This document shows, piece after piece, positions 25,501 through 35,528 of a stretch of DNA of 60,000 nt. Source of the DNA: Antedon mediterranea (Eukaryota > Echinodermata > Crinoidea > Comatulida > Antedonidae); contig NC_092677.1 in assembly GCF_964355755.1 (NCBI RefSeq), positions 69,001 to 129,000 on the forward strand, in the 5' to 3' direction. Both the position numbers and the translations under genes were made by a program. Position 1 is the stretch's first letter, and every line of letters starts with the position of its first letter. The notes under the pieces were generated by a model, which ran no database searches, was not told the DNA's origin, and saw nothing but the letters and a program-made list of their open reading frames with translations.

Positions 25501-27149
25501 ACCCATTTTTATAGTTAAAGTAATTGTAAGAGTAAGTGTAAATATGATCCTCTTAGGCAGTACAAATAATTACATGCATGTTTATGTAATAATAATCTTT
25601 AAAAAAAATAATAACAATCTTTTAAGAAAATGGAAAACCCAAAATGTCAAAGAAGTAATGACTTGACTTTTTATGAGTTGTTTATTGGAATATTTAGGAG
25701 TGGTTAATAGTTTCATTTTGTGAACATAGGAGGTGAGAAGCTTACAGTAAAAGAACCTTAGGAAACAGCTGGTGCGTGTAGATAGCCAAGATTTCCTTCC
25801 TATTTAAGCTTATCACTGAATGACACCATACAAGCGCTCACTGTAAACAACATATCTTAATAAATTAACCAATCAAAATGCAGCAAACATTGTTTTTGCA
25901 CTGATTCAATGAATGAATGTTGTAGGCAATTCAATTTGTTTGTTTCTAATCCTTCACATCAAAACTAAATTAAACTGTTTTTCTGTCAATAAATTATTTC
26001 CAGCCAATCAGATCTGAAATATTAACAAATCTTCGGTGGTGCTAATATGATTATCAAGTGGAATTATTCAATTAATTTTGACCTTAACCCAGCTACATTT
26101 TGAAATATTTATTTCGCTTATAAATACACATGTACTTTTTTTGGCTATTAATTTTAATTTTGGTAACAATATTTAGCTTTTAATTTGATATAAGATATAT
26201 AAGATTTAACTTGAATTATAATAAAAAATATAAGAAAATTTGAAAATTAAAAAATATCTTTTAATACTTGTTAGCAAAATATCTCTAATAAAAACTTGTC
26301 TATGAAAAGATGACAACTTTAAAAATTTAACTTTAAAATATACAGAGAATAGAAGTATCATTTTCAAGTTTAATTAGTTTAAATGTGTGCTTCATCCAAA
26401 TACTGTACATTAAAAACTGACTATCCCAAAAAAATAATAAAAATTGGGCGGATAATATTGTCATTAGAAAGGGAAAGAGTGAGGAAAAAAAAGATGATTT
26501 AAACTTTAACTATTATGTTGCTGGATATTGATCAAAATATGAAAAAACATTTTCCCAAGTAATAATTTTAGAATTTGTTGAGGGAGACAGTAAATAATTT
26601 ATTGTTGTTATCATAGAAATGACATCGTCATTAATATAAATAATATTTTTTCGCTCACCAAAAAAAAACTACCAAGAGTAAGAATAATACTGAAGCCAAA
26701 CAGATTTTGGACTCACTTTGATTTGCCAGATTAAACCCCCCATTGCTAAATATTATTATATCCCTTTGTAGAAAAAATACAAAAGATGATTAAACATAAA
26801 AAAGAATATGTAACATATTGTCACTGTGTGTACACATTTGTACTATTGCTTAAAATAAAAACTTACCAACTGGACTTGAATTCAAATCATCGGGTAAGTC
26901 AAAGCCGGTTGGTACCTCTTGTGCTTTTGGTTCTTGCTTGATTTTAATTGTTGGAATTGAACGATTCCAGCGTTTACATGAACCGTCCATCTCTCCACAT
27001 TTACCTGTAAATTCTTTCTGCAAAAAAAAGTAATAATAATTAACAAAAAATAAAAGAAAAAATCTTGATAATATTTGACCAAAATAGCAATAATAACGAT
27101 AACTGGCACAATTTACAGTATAACAAACCTTTATAACTAGTTCACTCAT
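19174..27149 (-). CDS. ets1/2: ETS1/2 transcription factor, complete 8-exon coding sequence (481 aa)
   Basis: Joined exons on the minus strand: 27129-27149, 26867-27017, 23774-23890, 23016-23216, 22451-22576, 20151-20447, 19729-19923, 19174-19511. All introns are GT-AG and phases agree; the total is 1,446 bases. Order: N-terminal region with TIKIKQEP and EVPTG (the latter recalls vertebrate ETS2, the former the IKTE SUMO site of ETS1); PPPTP, aligning with the ERK site (T38 of ETS1, T72 of ETS2), at about T67; PNT domain at about 70-163; activation region with a second IKQE site (as at K227 of ETS1); [20 protein letters not shown] linker; ETS domain at about 372-456; short C-terminus ending ARDDD. 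A nuclear DNA-binding activator recognising GGAA/T cores, docked and phosphorylated by ERK through the PNT. In sea urchins ets1/2 drives skeletogenic mesenchyme fate. Length is normal for the family. Confidence 0.97.
19729..19923 (-). CDS. ets1/2: ets1/2 exon 7: linker with conserved VIPAA motif
   Basis: Acceptor TTTTTCAG, donor TTCAG|GTAAGA; phase 1 in and out. Encodes a Met- and Ser-rich stretch, then [13 protein letters not shown], which corresponds to the [20 protein letters not shown] segment of ETS1 just before the DNA-binding domain, part of the N-terminal autoinhibitory module in vertebrates. The vertebrate serine-rich (SRR) exon VII has no obvious counterpart. Confidence 0.93.
20151..20447 (-). 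CDS. ets1/2: ets1/2 exon 6: activation region with IKQE SUMO-type motif
   Basis: Donor GCTAGAG|GTAAGT. Two acceptors nine bases apart are possible: TTTTCCAG before 20447, and TTACATAG before 20456. Both keep the frame and would differ by three residues. Encodes an acidic Ser/Thr/Pro-rich region with [15 protein letters not shown], aligning with the FAIKQEVVTPDN region of ETS1, and [10 protein letters not shown], with minimal TP sites. An open frame with its own ATG (20532) continues upstream of the acceptor; see findings. Confidence 0.88.
20533..20880 (-). promoter_or_regulatory. possible internal promoter region of ets1/2
   Basis: DNA directly upstream (on the minus strand) of the ATG at 20532, which is in frame with exon 6. 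It is less AT-rich than its flanks and has a CRE-like GTGACGTACA at about 20761 and several GGAA/TTCC cores. No TATA or initiator could be assigned with confidence. It would fit a promoter for a PNT-less isoform, as in Drosophila pointed, but this is inference. Confidence 0.2.
20881..22450. other. ets1/2 intron sequence
   Basis: AT-rich intron DNA between exons 5 and 6. Long T/A runs at about 21170-21560. Contains the retrotransposon-like 3' tail noted at 22260-22360. No other exon recognised. Confidence 0.6.
22260..22360 (+). mobile_element. retroelement-like 3' tail with CTGATGA...GAAAC hairpin
   Basis: Contains CTGATGA (22306-22312), a GGGC-TAT-GCCC hairpin (22314-22324), then GAAAC (22325-22329), a short ACAT-GTC-ATGT hairpin, and an AT-rich end TTAATAAATTTATT. 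Tails with this arrangement occur at the ends of several metazoan retroelements. The CTGATGA and GAAAC boxes recall a hammerhead ribozyme core, but the flanking stem is not convincing. No RT-coding part was seen beside it. Confidence 0.35.
22451..22576 (-). CDS. ets1/2: ets1/2 exon 5: spacer after the PNT domain
   Basis: Acceptor CTTTTATAG, donor TCCTCTG|GTAAGT, phase 1 on both sides, 126 bases. Encodes a Ser/Thr/Gln-rich low-complexity stretch ([14 protein letters not shown]) with no defined fold. It can be skipped without breaking the frame. Confidence 0.85.
23016..23216 (-). CDS. ets1/2: ets1/2 exon 4: core of the PNT (pointed/SAM) domain
   Basis: Acceptor TTTTTTTTACAG, donor AAAAAAG|GTTTAA. 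Encodes [45 protein letters not shown] and HLDQLKK, matching the ETS1/ETS2 pointed domain (DPRQW...[25 protein letters not shown]). This is the ERK2-docking surface in vertebrates. 201 bases with phase 1 at both ends, so skipping it would yield an in-frame protein without the PNT. Its acceptor lies only 17 bp from a tRNA-bearing insertion. Confidence 0.96.
23250..23504 (+). mobile_element. 255-bp insertion with 15-bp target duplication, carrying a tRNA-like sequence
   Basis: The 15-mer TATATATAAATTGGC lies immediately before (23235-23249) and after (23505-23519) this segment, the signature of an insertion with target-site duplication. The insert has higher G+C than the intron around it, holds the tRNA-like sequence at 23351-23422 in its middle, and has no obvious poly-A or simple-repeat tail. 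It could be a tRNA-derived SINE with a 100-bp leader, or a retroposed tRNA-containing transcript. The repeat partly consists of (TA)n, so some of the match could be chance; the AAATTGGC part is not low complexity. Confidence 0.55.
23351..23422 (+). tRNA. tRNA-like sequence, anticodon ATC, probably a pseudogene or SINE part
   Basis: A 72-base cloverleaf can be drawn. An A-box TGGTCTAATGG and a B-box AGTTCGAGTCT are present. The anticodon stem TCTGC/GCAGG is closed, with loop ATATCAA (anticodon ATC at 23384-23386, which would read GAT, Asp), and the T-arm CCGAG/CTCGG is perfect. The overall sequence resembles eukaryotic tRNA-Glu more than tRNA-Asp. Defects: a C-A mismatch in the acceptor stem and a G-A mismatch at the base of the D-stem. 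A TTTTT run follows seven bases after the acceptor end, a possible pol III stop. No CCA is encoded, as expected. It lies antisense within an ets intron. Confidence 0.5.
23774..23890 (-). CDS. ets1/2: ets1/2 exon 3: ERK phospho-site and PNT N-terminal helices
   Basis: Acceptor TTTTTCAG, donor CATCAG|GTAAAC, phase 1 on both sides. Encodes [17 protein letters not shown] then [20 protein letters not shown], matching LLTP.SK.MMSQALKATFSGF.KEQ.RLGIP of vertebrate ETS1/2. The TP dipeptide sits at the position of the ERK target threonine. Confidence 0.95.
23891..26866. other. ets1/2 intron 2 with degenerate duplications
   Basis: AT-rich intron DNA without further exons. A 55-bp duplication (CTAGTCCTCAAAAACTGAAT-like) occurs at about 24070-24175. 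A roughly 110-bp unit with ACACAATTAATTAACTCCCT and AACTAAACTATTTAA repeats three to four times at about 24380-24740. No RNA gene recognised. Confidence 0.6.
24380..24740. repeat. degenerate 80-120-bp repeat, three to four copies
   Basis: Units share TGACTTGAAATGAATTAA, ACACAATTAATTAACT, CTAACTAAACTATTTAA and TTTTTTAACTGTTGCA, with internal deletions. Intronic, non-coding. Confidence 0.7.
26867..27017 (-). CDS. ets1/2: ets1/2 exon 2: N-terminal region with IKQE and EVPTG motifs
   Basis: Acceptor CTTTTTTTTGCAG, donor CCAGTTG|GTAAGT; enters at phase 0 and leaves at phase 1. Encodes [16 protein letters not shown], then [24 protein letters not shown] fits the psi-K-x-E SUMO consensus and aligns with the IKTE site near the ETS1 N-terminus; EVPTG matches ETS2. 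Confidence 0.9.
27129..27149 (-). CDS. ets1/2: ets1/2 exon 1 (short form), MSELVIK
   Basis: Seven codons from ATG at 27149 to AAAG|GTTTGT at 27129, phase 0, joining to exon 2. An in-frame TAG lies six codons upstream, so the ATG would be the start of this version. The exon is only about 110 bases from exon 2. An alternative first exon with the same exit phase and a similar last few residues is at 28808-28888. Confidence 0.65.
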
Positions 27150-28807
27150 GTTGACGGTTCCAAACTACTAGTGTAATAATAAATTATATAATTATAATAA
27201 TGTTGACAACAATAGAATAAGCAGGCCTGCTGCCTTAATTGTTCCCAAACAACCACCTAGTTTAGAAGTTAGCACAAGTCTTGCATTTATCAGTACAACA
27301 TCAATCAATAACTAATAAAACCTGTCCTATTTTGCCAAATGACTCACAAATCACACTATCTTATTGGTTAAAAACTAATAGCCAATTTACATACTAAATA
27401 AGAAGCTTACACATGTTCGTGAATCAGTTGATTTGACTTTTAACTTTTTAAAATATGAAAAACAGAATAATATTACTTATTTATGATATTATTTAATAAT
27501 TGAGATGATCACTGTAGCCAGTAATCATCATCAACAATTTGATATAAAAATAACAAAAATTTTACTTGTTTTGCTAACCAACAAATAATAATAATTATTA
27601 AGTTACTACAGGAGTCATTTTTCCATGCATGAAGTTTCATAGAATTAACCACAATAATTAAGAAACAGGAAATTAACTTTTTGACAATTAAACAGACAAA
27701 TTAAACTATTTTGCTTATCAATGGACGCAAGTAAAAAATAACATCAAACTTATGAATAAATTTATTTTAATCATGTTTTAGGTCAGGTTTACCTACTTTA
27801 ATTTAATTTAAAGAAAACAAAAATAATTAATTTACTAAGATAAATTTGTTTACAGCACTTTCTAGAAATTATTAGTTTAAATGTATACTAGAATACATTT
27901 CTAGATTTTAAATTGTCAAATATTAGATCTAAATATTTATTATTATATATATTATATATTTTTTTAACAGTTATATTCCAAATTTTCTTATTCAGATTTT
28001 TATTCTTATGTAATTTATTTTATTTTTTGGTTTTGTTTTTCTTTAATTTTTCTGTTTTTGTTGTATTTTGTGTATCGTATCTGTTCGGAGGGTCCCAAAT
28101 GATCAGCAACTGTTGGATGGATCACCCTCATTAAATATGGTTAAAATAAATATTAAAATAAAGTGCTTAACTTACTTAATGACAGAGAAACTTGATTTGA
28201 CACTTTAATGATTACTTTGCTGATAGAACACCTTGCACAAACTTAATGAATATTCAATGCACAGACATACTCTCTTAAATATTATATTACTCTCTTGGTA
28301 GGTGTTGTCTACCATTTGCTAGCCTGCCATTGGTAAGTATTTACTTCTATTGTATACTAAAGGTCAAATTAATTGAAAAGCTAAAAAATTAGCTTTGTTT
28401 TAAATTGGGTGAATTTTGAATACACATTGTAGTATAGGTAACATCAAAGGTATTTGATCCAAAGCTGAGACTAAAAACTGTGAATAAATGTTATTTCATT
28501 ACAATATGCTTTATAATTACCACACCTATATCACAATGATAGCCAAAATAAACAACATTCTTTATTATACTCCACCCATCATCATCCTCCACCTTAAGGA
28601 TAATCAACCATTTTAATAATCCCCACCCATTTATTCCATTTATTAAATTACAGCTTTCCACCAAAAACCAAATTAAATTTGTAGTAGTCAAGTAGTTTTT
28701 CACTGTTAATATTTAATCTGGGCTTAAAAAACTGTTGACATTTTAAAGGACTATAAAATATACTATATAAGAATATCTGAAAACTGCATTAGAATAGGGT
28801 ACTGTAC
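27150..28807. other. 5' untranslated or intronic DNA of ets1/2
   Basis: AT-rich, no coding frame of note between the two alternative first exons. The low-complexity T-rich frame at 27913-28134 is not credible as a protein. Confidence 0.5.
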
Positions 28808-28888
28808 CTTAACTATCATATCAACATGCTTATTTTGATTTGAATCGGGAACACAGGCATCATCACTGTCACTATAAACCAAAGTCAT
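28808..28888 (-). CDS. ets1/2: ets1/2 alternative first coding exon
   Basis: ATG at 28888 opens 27 codons, MTLVYSDSDDACV to NKHVDMIVK, ending at AAG|GTACAG in phase 0, exactly the phase required by exon 2. The last residues (MIVK) resemble those of the short first exon (LVIK). Codon content is far less AT-rich than its neighbourhood. An acceptor-like TTTATAG lies inside (after VY), so it could also be an internal exon of a longer 5' transcript. If used it gives a 501-residue isoform. Confidence 0.5.
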
Positions 28889-30083
28889 AGCAAGTATAAG
28901 TGTCTGTCAATGAAAACAAAAATCAAAATTAAATTGCAATTTAATAAAAAAAAAAAACAATAACTCATTCTAATGGTACACTAATCAGTTATTCTGTTCA
29001 GTTTACACTTACAGGTAAAACAACCAAGAAAAATGTGAGCAAATCAAATTATGAAAACATGAATAACATTTTAAATAATATGTAGCAAACCTGTAAAGTG
29101 TAGCAATTATAATTTATTGAGTATTTACTAATTTCTGTCTTTAATGTGATAACATTTTCAGCATGACAGTACTAATTACAAAAGTGGATTACAGATATAC
29201 TGTTCATACTACACATTATAGCAAAACATAAAGTAAAGTGCATAATTATGGTAATCCAACAATTTTTTTTTTAATTGCTGGCAAGGAAATTATATTTTCA
29301 ACCATAAACCAAGGAGTTAAGAGGGATATTTCAGTTTGTGAGGAGGACCAAACTATGCCATGTTTCATGTGCGCATGTGGAGATCGTGTCCTCGACACAG
29401 GTTTGATGATTTCTCATGTGCGCATGTGGAGATCGTGTCCTCGACACAGGTTTGATGATTTCTAGGTCCAGACGACACATCAATTGAATTGACCTAGATT
29501 GGTAATTGTAAATCGCAAGCTCCCTAAATAACAACCCTGGACACTTGGAGTTGGGGGACAGAATGTAAAACCGTTCATGAAATGCTTGTCCCACTCAACC
29601 ACATTTTTGCCCAATCTTTTCAATGAATAATGATGCTTCATTCAAACTTTCAATTGATACCAATTTTGAGTTGCATTTTTAATTTTTGAAGTGATATGAA
29701 AATTATGAACACATAAAAGGATGGAATTTATGAAGGTACATTAAGTTGAAGGGGATTTGGCAAAAGCTCAGGCTTTTAAAAAAAAAATAAAATAGGTCTT
29801 TGCTAATATCAGTGCTTGGTAAGATTTTGTGCAAAAATCAAACATTCAAAGGCTTTAAAATTTTAAAATAGTACAATTTATTTTTATTTTTAACTTTATT
29901 TATTGAGGGTAACCATTTTAACTGGACAAATTAATGCCAGTTGATATTCAGGGGACCTCTTAAATTCTAATAAAATACATAAAAATGATAAATTATATTA
30001 TGATAAAATACATTATTTAAGTCTTGTCCAAATATAGCCTAAATTAGACGATAGAAAATCAAACTATGTAGGTCAATCAATGA
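28889..30083. other. DNA upstream of the alternative ets exon
   Basis: No exon recognised. A 49-bp unit with CATGTGCGCATGTGGAGATC and CTCGACACAGGTTTGATG is duplicated at 29366-29414 and 29415-29463. The open frames on both strands here come from that duplication. Confidence 0.5.
29366..29463. repeat. 49-bp perfect tandem duplication
   Basis: Two identical adjacent copies, each starting CATGTGCGCATGTGG and ending GATGATTTCT. The identity indicates a recent event. The palindrome CATGTGCGCATG lies at each copy's start. Confidence 0.9.
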
Positions 30084-31389
30084 GGTCCTACTAAACACCA
30101 CTCGCAACCACATCGTACAGTACCACTCGCAACCACGTCCTACCACTCGCAAGCACTCGCTACAACGCGCAACCACTCGCAACCGAAATTCATATTAATT
30201 AAAGTACATTTGGCTTATTTATTGTCTTATTATCAATAAAAACCTATTTTTATACACATACTGTAAACGTCAAATTAGTCATAAAACTACGGAAAAACAA
30301 TCGTCAATCAACGCGTCAACTCACGCAAGAAATAACAACTCAGAATATAGAGGGCTTGTGTCATTGTCAAGGTGCCAGCCTTTAGTTATTCCAATGTTTT
30401 TCATAACGTTTAATATGTAATTTAACCATTATGTAATAATGACACAACGAAAATACAAGGATTTTTTTTCTCTCTCGGATCTGAATAGATTAAATTATAT
30501 ATTAAAATAGTATAAGGTCTTCATGAAATATATTCAAATCAAATCAACTTTATTTTGGATACATGTCCATAATAATACAAATACAAAAAAGGCACAATTT
30601 AATTAATTATTATTATTAATTAAATTATATTATTATGATAGGCCAAACAAGTATTAAAATAGGTATTTAACTTTCCAATATTAATTTTTATATAAACATT
30701 CAAAGTGGAAATAGTGGCAATAGTCCCATTGTTGACGCATTCAACAATTCAAGCACAACGACGCAGTTTCTATCGATGTTATATAGTACGACGGTTTAAC
30801 AAGATTTTTTGTGTATAAAAGCACCATTTTGTGTAAAAAATAGGTTTTTATTGATAATAATAGAGAGGTTTCGCAATCTTACGAATACGATAACGAAAAC
30901 GGATATGTCACGCACACGTATTCGTTTTCGTAAGCCAGTAAAAATCTGTTTCGCATGGCCTGCCTAGGCCTAGCGTAACATCAAAGCGAGTAAGGACTTT
31001 AAAAACTGCTATTTATCTAAATTGACCTGGCATTTTAGTAAATTACTTTAGTAAATTACTTTCAATAAATCTATAATTATATTATAATCATGAATCATTC
31101 CTAATTCAAATGCAAAATGTGCAAAATAGAGCAAAAACTATACTCGTTTTGTAGTTACGAATATGACTGGTGATATTCGTCAACACGAAAACGCTTTACG
31201 AATATGAAATGAGGATCAGCTCAAAAGTTTCAGAATGTGTTCCGTTATCGTATTCGTCAGGTTGCGAAACCTCCCTAATAAGACAATAAATAAGCCAAAT
31301 GTACTTTAATTAATAAGAATTTCGGTTGCGAGTGGTTGCGCGTTGAAGCGAGTGGTAGGACGTGGTTGCGAGTGGTGTTTAGTAGGACC
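30084..31389. mobile_element. 1.3-kb Mutator-like TIR element with 10-bp target duplication
   Basis: Left end GGTCCTACTAAACACCACTC, right end GAGTGGTGTTTAGTAGGACC. CAATCAATGA flanks both sides exactly (30074-30083 and 31390-31399). The inverted arms continue for about 180 bp: repeated CACTCGCAACCAC motifs, then CGAAATTC, TTAATTAAAGTACATTTGGC and TTATTTATTGTCTTATTA. Long TIRs and a 9-11-bp duplication are the hallmarks of Mutator-like elements. No transposase frame is present. The right arm is split by a second element at 30861-31277. Confidence 0.85.
30861..31277. mobile_element. 417-bp TIR element nested in the Mutator-like element
   Basis: Left end TAGAGAGGTTTCGCAA, right end TTGCGAAACCTCCCTA. 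Arms continue as ACGAATACGATAACG versus CGTTATCGTATTCGT. It interrupts the right TIR of the host element within GATAATAAGAC; removal plus one ATAA restores the match to the left TIR. The interior contains further ACGAATA / TATTCGT repeats. Non-autonomous, superfamily not determined (the low-complexity target hides the exact duplication length). Confidence 0.8.
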
Positions 31390-33928
31390 CAATCAATGAT
31401 TCTAACAGTTTTTAAACAGAGAAATCGATAATCACCTTCAGGAAAGCAGACTTTAAAAAATAGAATCATGGTTAAATACTTTATTGCTAAATGAATTCGC
31501 AAACAATCCTAACTTTTAAAGAACAGCTCATTGATAAAAATCTATTTATTATTCTTTGACGTTGCCTCTCCTGCTCTGCGAAAATGTATCTATACATCCT
31601 GACTGATTGCATAACCCAGGTCGGCTTCCGTAAGGAGGAGGGGTCCATTTTTAGCGGATAGCTATGGATGTCTCCGGTCTCCAGTTACTACTATAGGCTA
31701 TCCTCCTAGGTAGGCTACTTAGTACTTGGTTAGGCCAGGGAGATGGGTTTATATAGTCCTAGGCCTAGTTAGGCCTAAAAAACCTGACTGATGCGAACAC
31801 AACCGAGAGAGACGTGAGTTAACAATTTTACATCCCAACTCATTAACTATCATATATCAAACGTATATACTAACACAACCTCAAATATAACTAAATACAT
31901 AGAATTCATGAAAGGCCATACCTTCCTGACAATAGTGTTTTAGGTAAATAAATGTGATTTGAGTTTCCGACTAAATAATGCCTTCCTTCTCCATCAATGT
32001 GATGCCTGCCTGATTTCGTAAGATTTATTGATGCAACACTGGAGAGAGCAAGCGAGACAGATCAAAGGTTAAAGGTAAACGATAACAAGAGGATACGTGG
32101 TGGTGATTGGGTATCGCCAGACATATAAAAATAAATTATGCATATTCATAAGTTATTCAAGGTGTTTTAGCCAATAAACTGATCGGGAATAAAGTTAGAC
32201 GTCATGTGTATACTTAATTAATATTACATTTTTCTGATTTGTTTACCATTACTTCGTCTTTATAGTTTTAATAAAAAAATATATATTTAAATGTCAATTG
32301 CCACAAATATAGACAGTGCTTTATTATTTTACAGTTATACGTAGGTCCACGAATATGGAATAAAATTTGATTGATGGGTAAATTTATAATTACTAAATCC
32401 TTTTTTTTTTCGATACTAAAAGATATTTAAAAAAAATGATTTCAGAACCAAATAATGTTATTTTAAATCTATATTCATTTCTGAACGTTTTAGCTTTTTG
32501 TTGGAGTGGCACGCCTAATTCAGAAGAAACACAATAAAAATTGGTGAAACTTGTTAGGCATTGGTCCTGATGCGCCACTGGTTATATTCACGCAAAATCT
32601 AGTCTTCTTAGATCTTTTGCCACTCCTTGGCGCAATCAAGCTATTTTTGTATGTTTGTATAAATGTGTGCGAAATTAATAAAATAAATAAATTTGTATTT
32701 AATTATTATTGTATTGCATGTTGTTTATGTGTATGTGTTCTCTACCTGAAATCTAATCTTGTCTAGCTTCATTGTCTTTTTTTATCGCCTCCTCCAGTGT
32801 CAGAGTGATTTAGATTGACGTACGTACTGGAAAGTCAAGCGGTTCTTTATCAGGTTGGACGTGCTGCACACCAATTATGTTTTTAAATACCGCTTCATTA
32901 TGTGAAAAATTAACCATGGGATTCTTTTTGGTGAGATGGGTTTTGGCACAAACGATGAAGACTATAAAATATTACTGTGACATACATTCTCAACGACGTG
33001 TGGATACGATGACGTCAGTCGGTGATATTTTTAGAACAATTTCAACCTTGATAGTGGATAGTAGGATAAACAGTCGCGTCGACCGGACGGAGGCATAAAT
33101 TGAAATTATAAAAAGGACAAAGGCAAGTGTAATAAAGTAACCCTTGAACAATAATTGTCATAATTCGGGAACAAAGCACCCTCTTTTGTCATCAACAACC
33201 AAAAAGATCATTTTTTTGCGGATTGCCTCTGATTGATCTGATTATCTATATTTCACATCAAATCAATAAAAGATTCCTTCTTTTATTTTGACCTTATTTA
33301 TTTTTTGGGGGATTTAAAAAAACCATTTAGGATTATTTTACCTTGAAGATGTTATCTCTAACTGATAAATTAGAACTTGCGCGGTTGGAACAAGTAACGT
33401 ATACGTACGTACGTATACATACGTACGTATTATCATTATTTGTCTAGTCTTGACATGCAAGAATTGTTCATAAAGATAATGAAGTATACGTGAACATAAA
33501 TTGTATAGCAAATAAATTATGTTATATGCTTATTTACCGTGAAAACTGTTTGCCCAGATTTTAGCGTTCGACTTAAAAACATTTATTCATGAATGGAACT
33601 CCTTTCTTGAGGTACACCTTATGAAACAGCTTGTATGACGGTAGTAAATTCTTTCTTTGTGAATATTTAATTCTATAAGCCGAATTTTAACGTGCAAATA
33701 TTGTGTATTTTGTTACTCGATGTTGTTTCTCTCCACATACGACAATATTTCCCCAGTATCATATAGGGGAATTCCCCGTAAGCCAGTGTCACGTGTATCA
33801 TCGGCATGTGATGTGGGTTAGTAAGTAAGTAATATTCATTGCTTTCCACAGACATCACAATTTATGAAACAGATAAAATATGAAGGAAAATAAATACATA
33901 GAACAATACAAACAAAGGCTTGAGAAAA
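31390..33928. other. intergenic DNA between MEGF8 and ets1/2
   Basis: No exon recognised. About 31560-31840 and 32030-32110 are less AT-rich and could hold the ets promoter or a 5' untranslated exon, but no core element was assignable. At 32608-32700 lies TTTTGCCACTCCTTGGC followed by an AT-rich tail, also found at 59550-59625, so it is a dispersed repeat. An (ACGT)n-type palindromic run (GTATACGTACGTACGTATAC) lies at about 33397-33432. Short frames here look random. Confidence 0.45.
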
Positions 33929-35528
33929 CATGGAAAGCAGCAGCAGGGGATAACATGGAAAGCAGCAGCAGGGGATAACATGGAAAGCAGCAGCAGGGGA
34001 TAACATGGAAAGCAGCAGGGGATAACATGGAAAGCAGCAGCAGGGGATAACATGGAAAGCAGCAGCAGGGGATAACATGGAAAGCAGCAGCAGGGGATAA
34101 CATGGAAAGCAGCAGCAGGGGATAACATGGAAAGCAGCAGCAGGGGATAACATGGAAAGCAGCAGCAGGGGATAACATGGAAAGCAGCAGCAGGGGATAA
34201 CATGGAAAGCAGCAGCAGGGGATAACATGGAAAGCAGCAGCAGGGGATAACATGGAAAGCAGCAGGGGATAACATGGAAAGCAGCAGCAGGGGATAACAT
34301 GGAAAGCAGCAGCAGGGGATAACATGGAAAGCAGCAGCAGGGGATAACATGGAAAGCAGCAGGGGATAACATGGAAAGCAGCAGGGGATAACATGGAAAG
34401 CAGCAGGGGATAACATGGAAAGCAGCAGGGGATAACATGGAAAGCAGCAGAGGATAACATGGAAAGCAGCAGCAGGGGATAACATGGAAAGCAGCAGGGG
34501 ATAACATGGAAAGCAGCAGGGGATAACATGGAAAGCAGCAGCAGGGGATAACATGGAAAGCAGCAGGGAATAACATGGAAAGCAGCAGGGGATAACATGG
34601 AAAGCAGCAGCAGGGGATAACATGGAAAGCAGCAGCAGGGGATAACATGGAAAGCAGCAGGGGATAACATGGAAAGCAGCAGCAGGGGATAACATGGAAA
34701 GCAGCAGGGGATAACATGGAAAGCAGCAGGGGATAACATGGAAAGCAGCAGCAGGGGATAACATGGAAAGCAGCAGGGGATAACATGGAAAGCAGCAGCA
34801 GGGGATAACATGGAAAGCAGCAGCAGGGGATAACATGGAAAGCAGCAGGGGATAACATGGAAAGCAGCAGCAGGGGATAACATGGAAAGCAGCAGCAGGG
34901 GATAACATGGAAAGCAGCAGCAGGGGATAACATGGAAAGCAGCAGCAGGGGATAACATGGAAAGCAGCAGCAGGGGATAACATGGAAAGCAGCAGCAGGG
35001 GATAACATGGAAAGCAGCAGCAGGGGATAACATGGAAAGCAGCAGCAGGGGATAACATGGAAAGCAGCAGCAGGGGATAACATGGAAAGCAGCAGGGGAT
35101 AACATGGAAAGCAGCAGCAGGGGATAACATGGAAAGCAGCAGCAGGGGATAACATGGAAAGCAGCAGGGGATAACATGGAAAGCAGCAGCAGGGGATAAC
35201 ATGGAAAGCAGCAGGGGATAACATGGAAAGCAGCAGCAGGGGATAACATGGAAAGCAGCAGCAGGGGATAACATGGAAAGCAGCAGCAGGGGATAACATG
35301 GAAAGCAGCAGCAGGGGATAACATGGAAAGCAGCAGCAGGGGATAACATGGAAAGCAGCAGCAGGGGATAACATGGAAAGCAGCAGCAGGGGATAACATG
35401 GAAAGCAGCAGCAGGGGATAACATGCAGAGGATAACATGGAAAGCAGCAGGGGATAACATGGAAAGCAGCAGCAGGGGATAACATGGAAAGCAGCAGCAG
35501 GGGATAACATGGAAAGCAGCATGGGATA
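33929..35528. repeat. 1.6-kb minisatellite of mixed 21- and 24-bp units
   Basis: Unit GGGATAACATGGAAAGCAGC plus one or two further CAG-phase triplets, so copies are 21 or 24 bp (GCAGCA versus GCAGCAGCA); about 68-70 copies. One copy near 35424 is rearranged (ACATGCAGAGGATAAC). Because every length is a multiple of three and the unit has no stop on the minus strand, three minus frames stay open for over 560 codons; all are artefacts. CAAAGGCTTG occurs once on each side of the array. It lies between the MEGF8 3' end and ets1/2. Confidence 0.95.
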
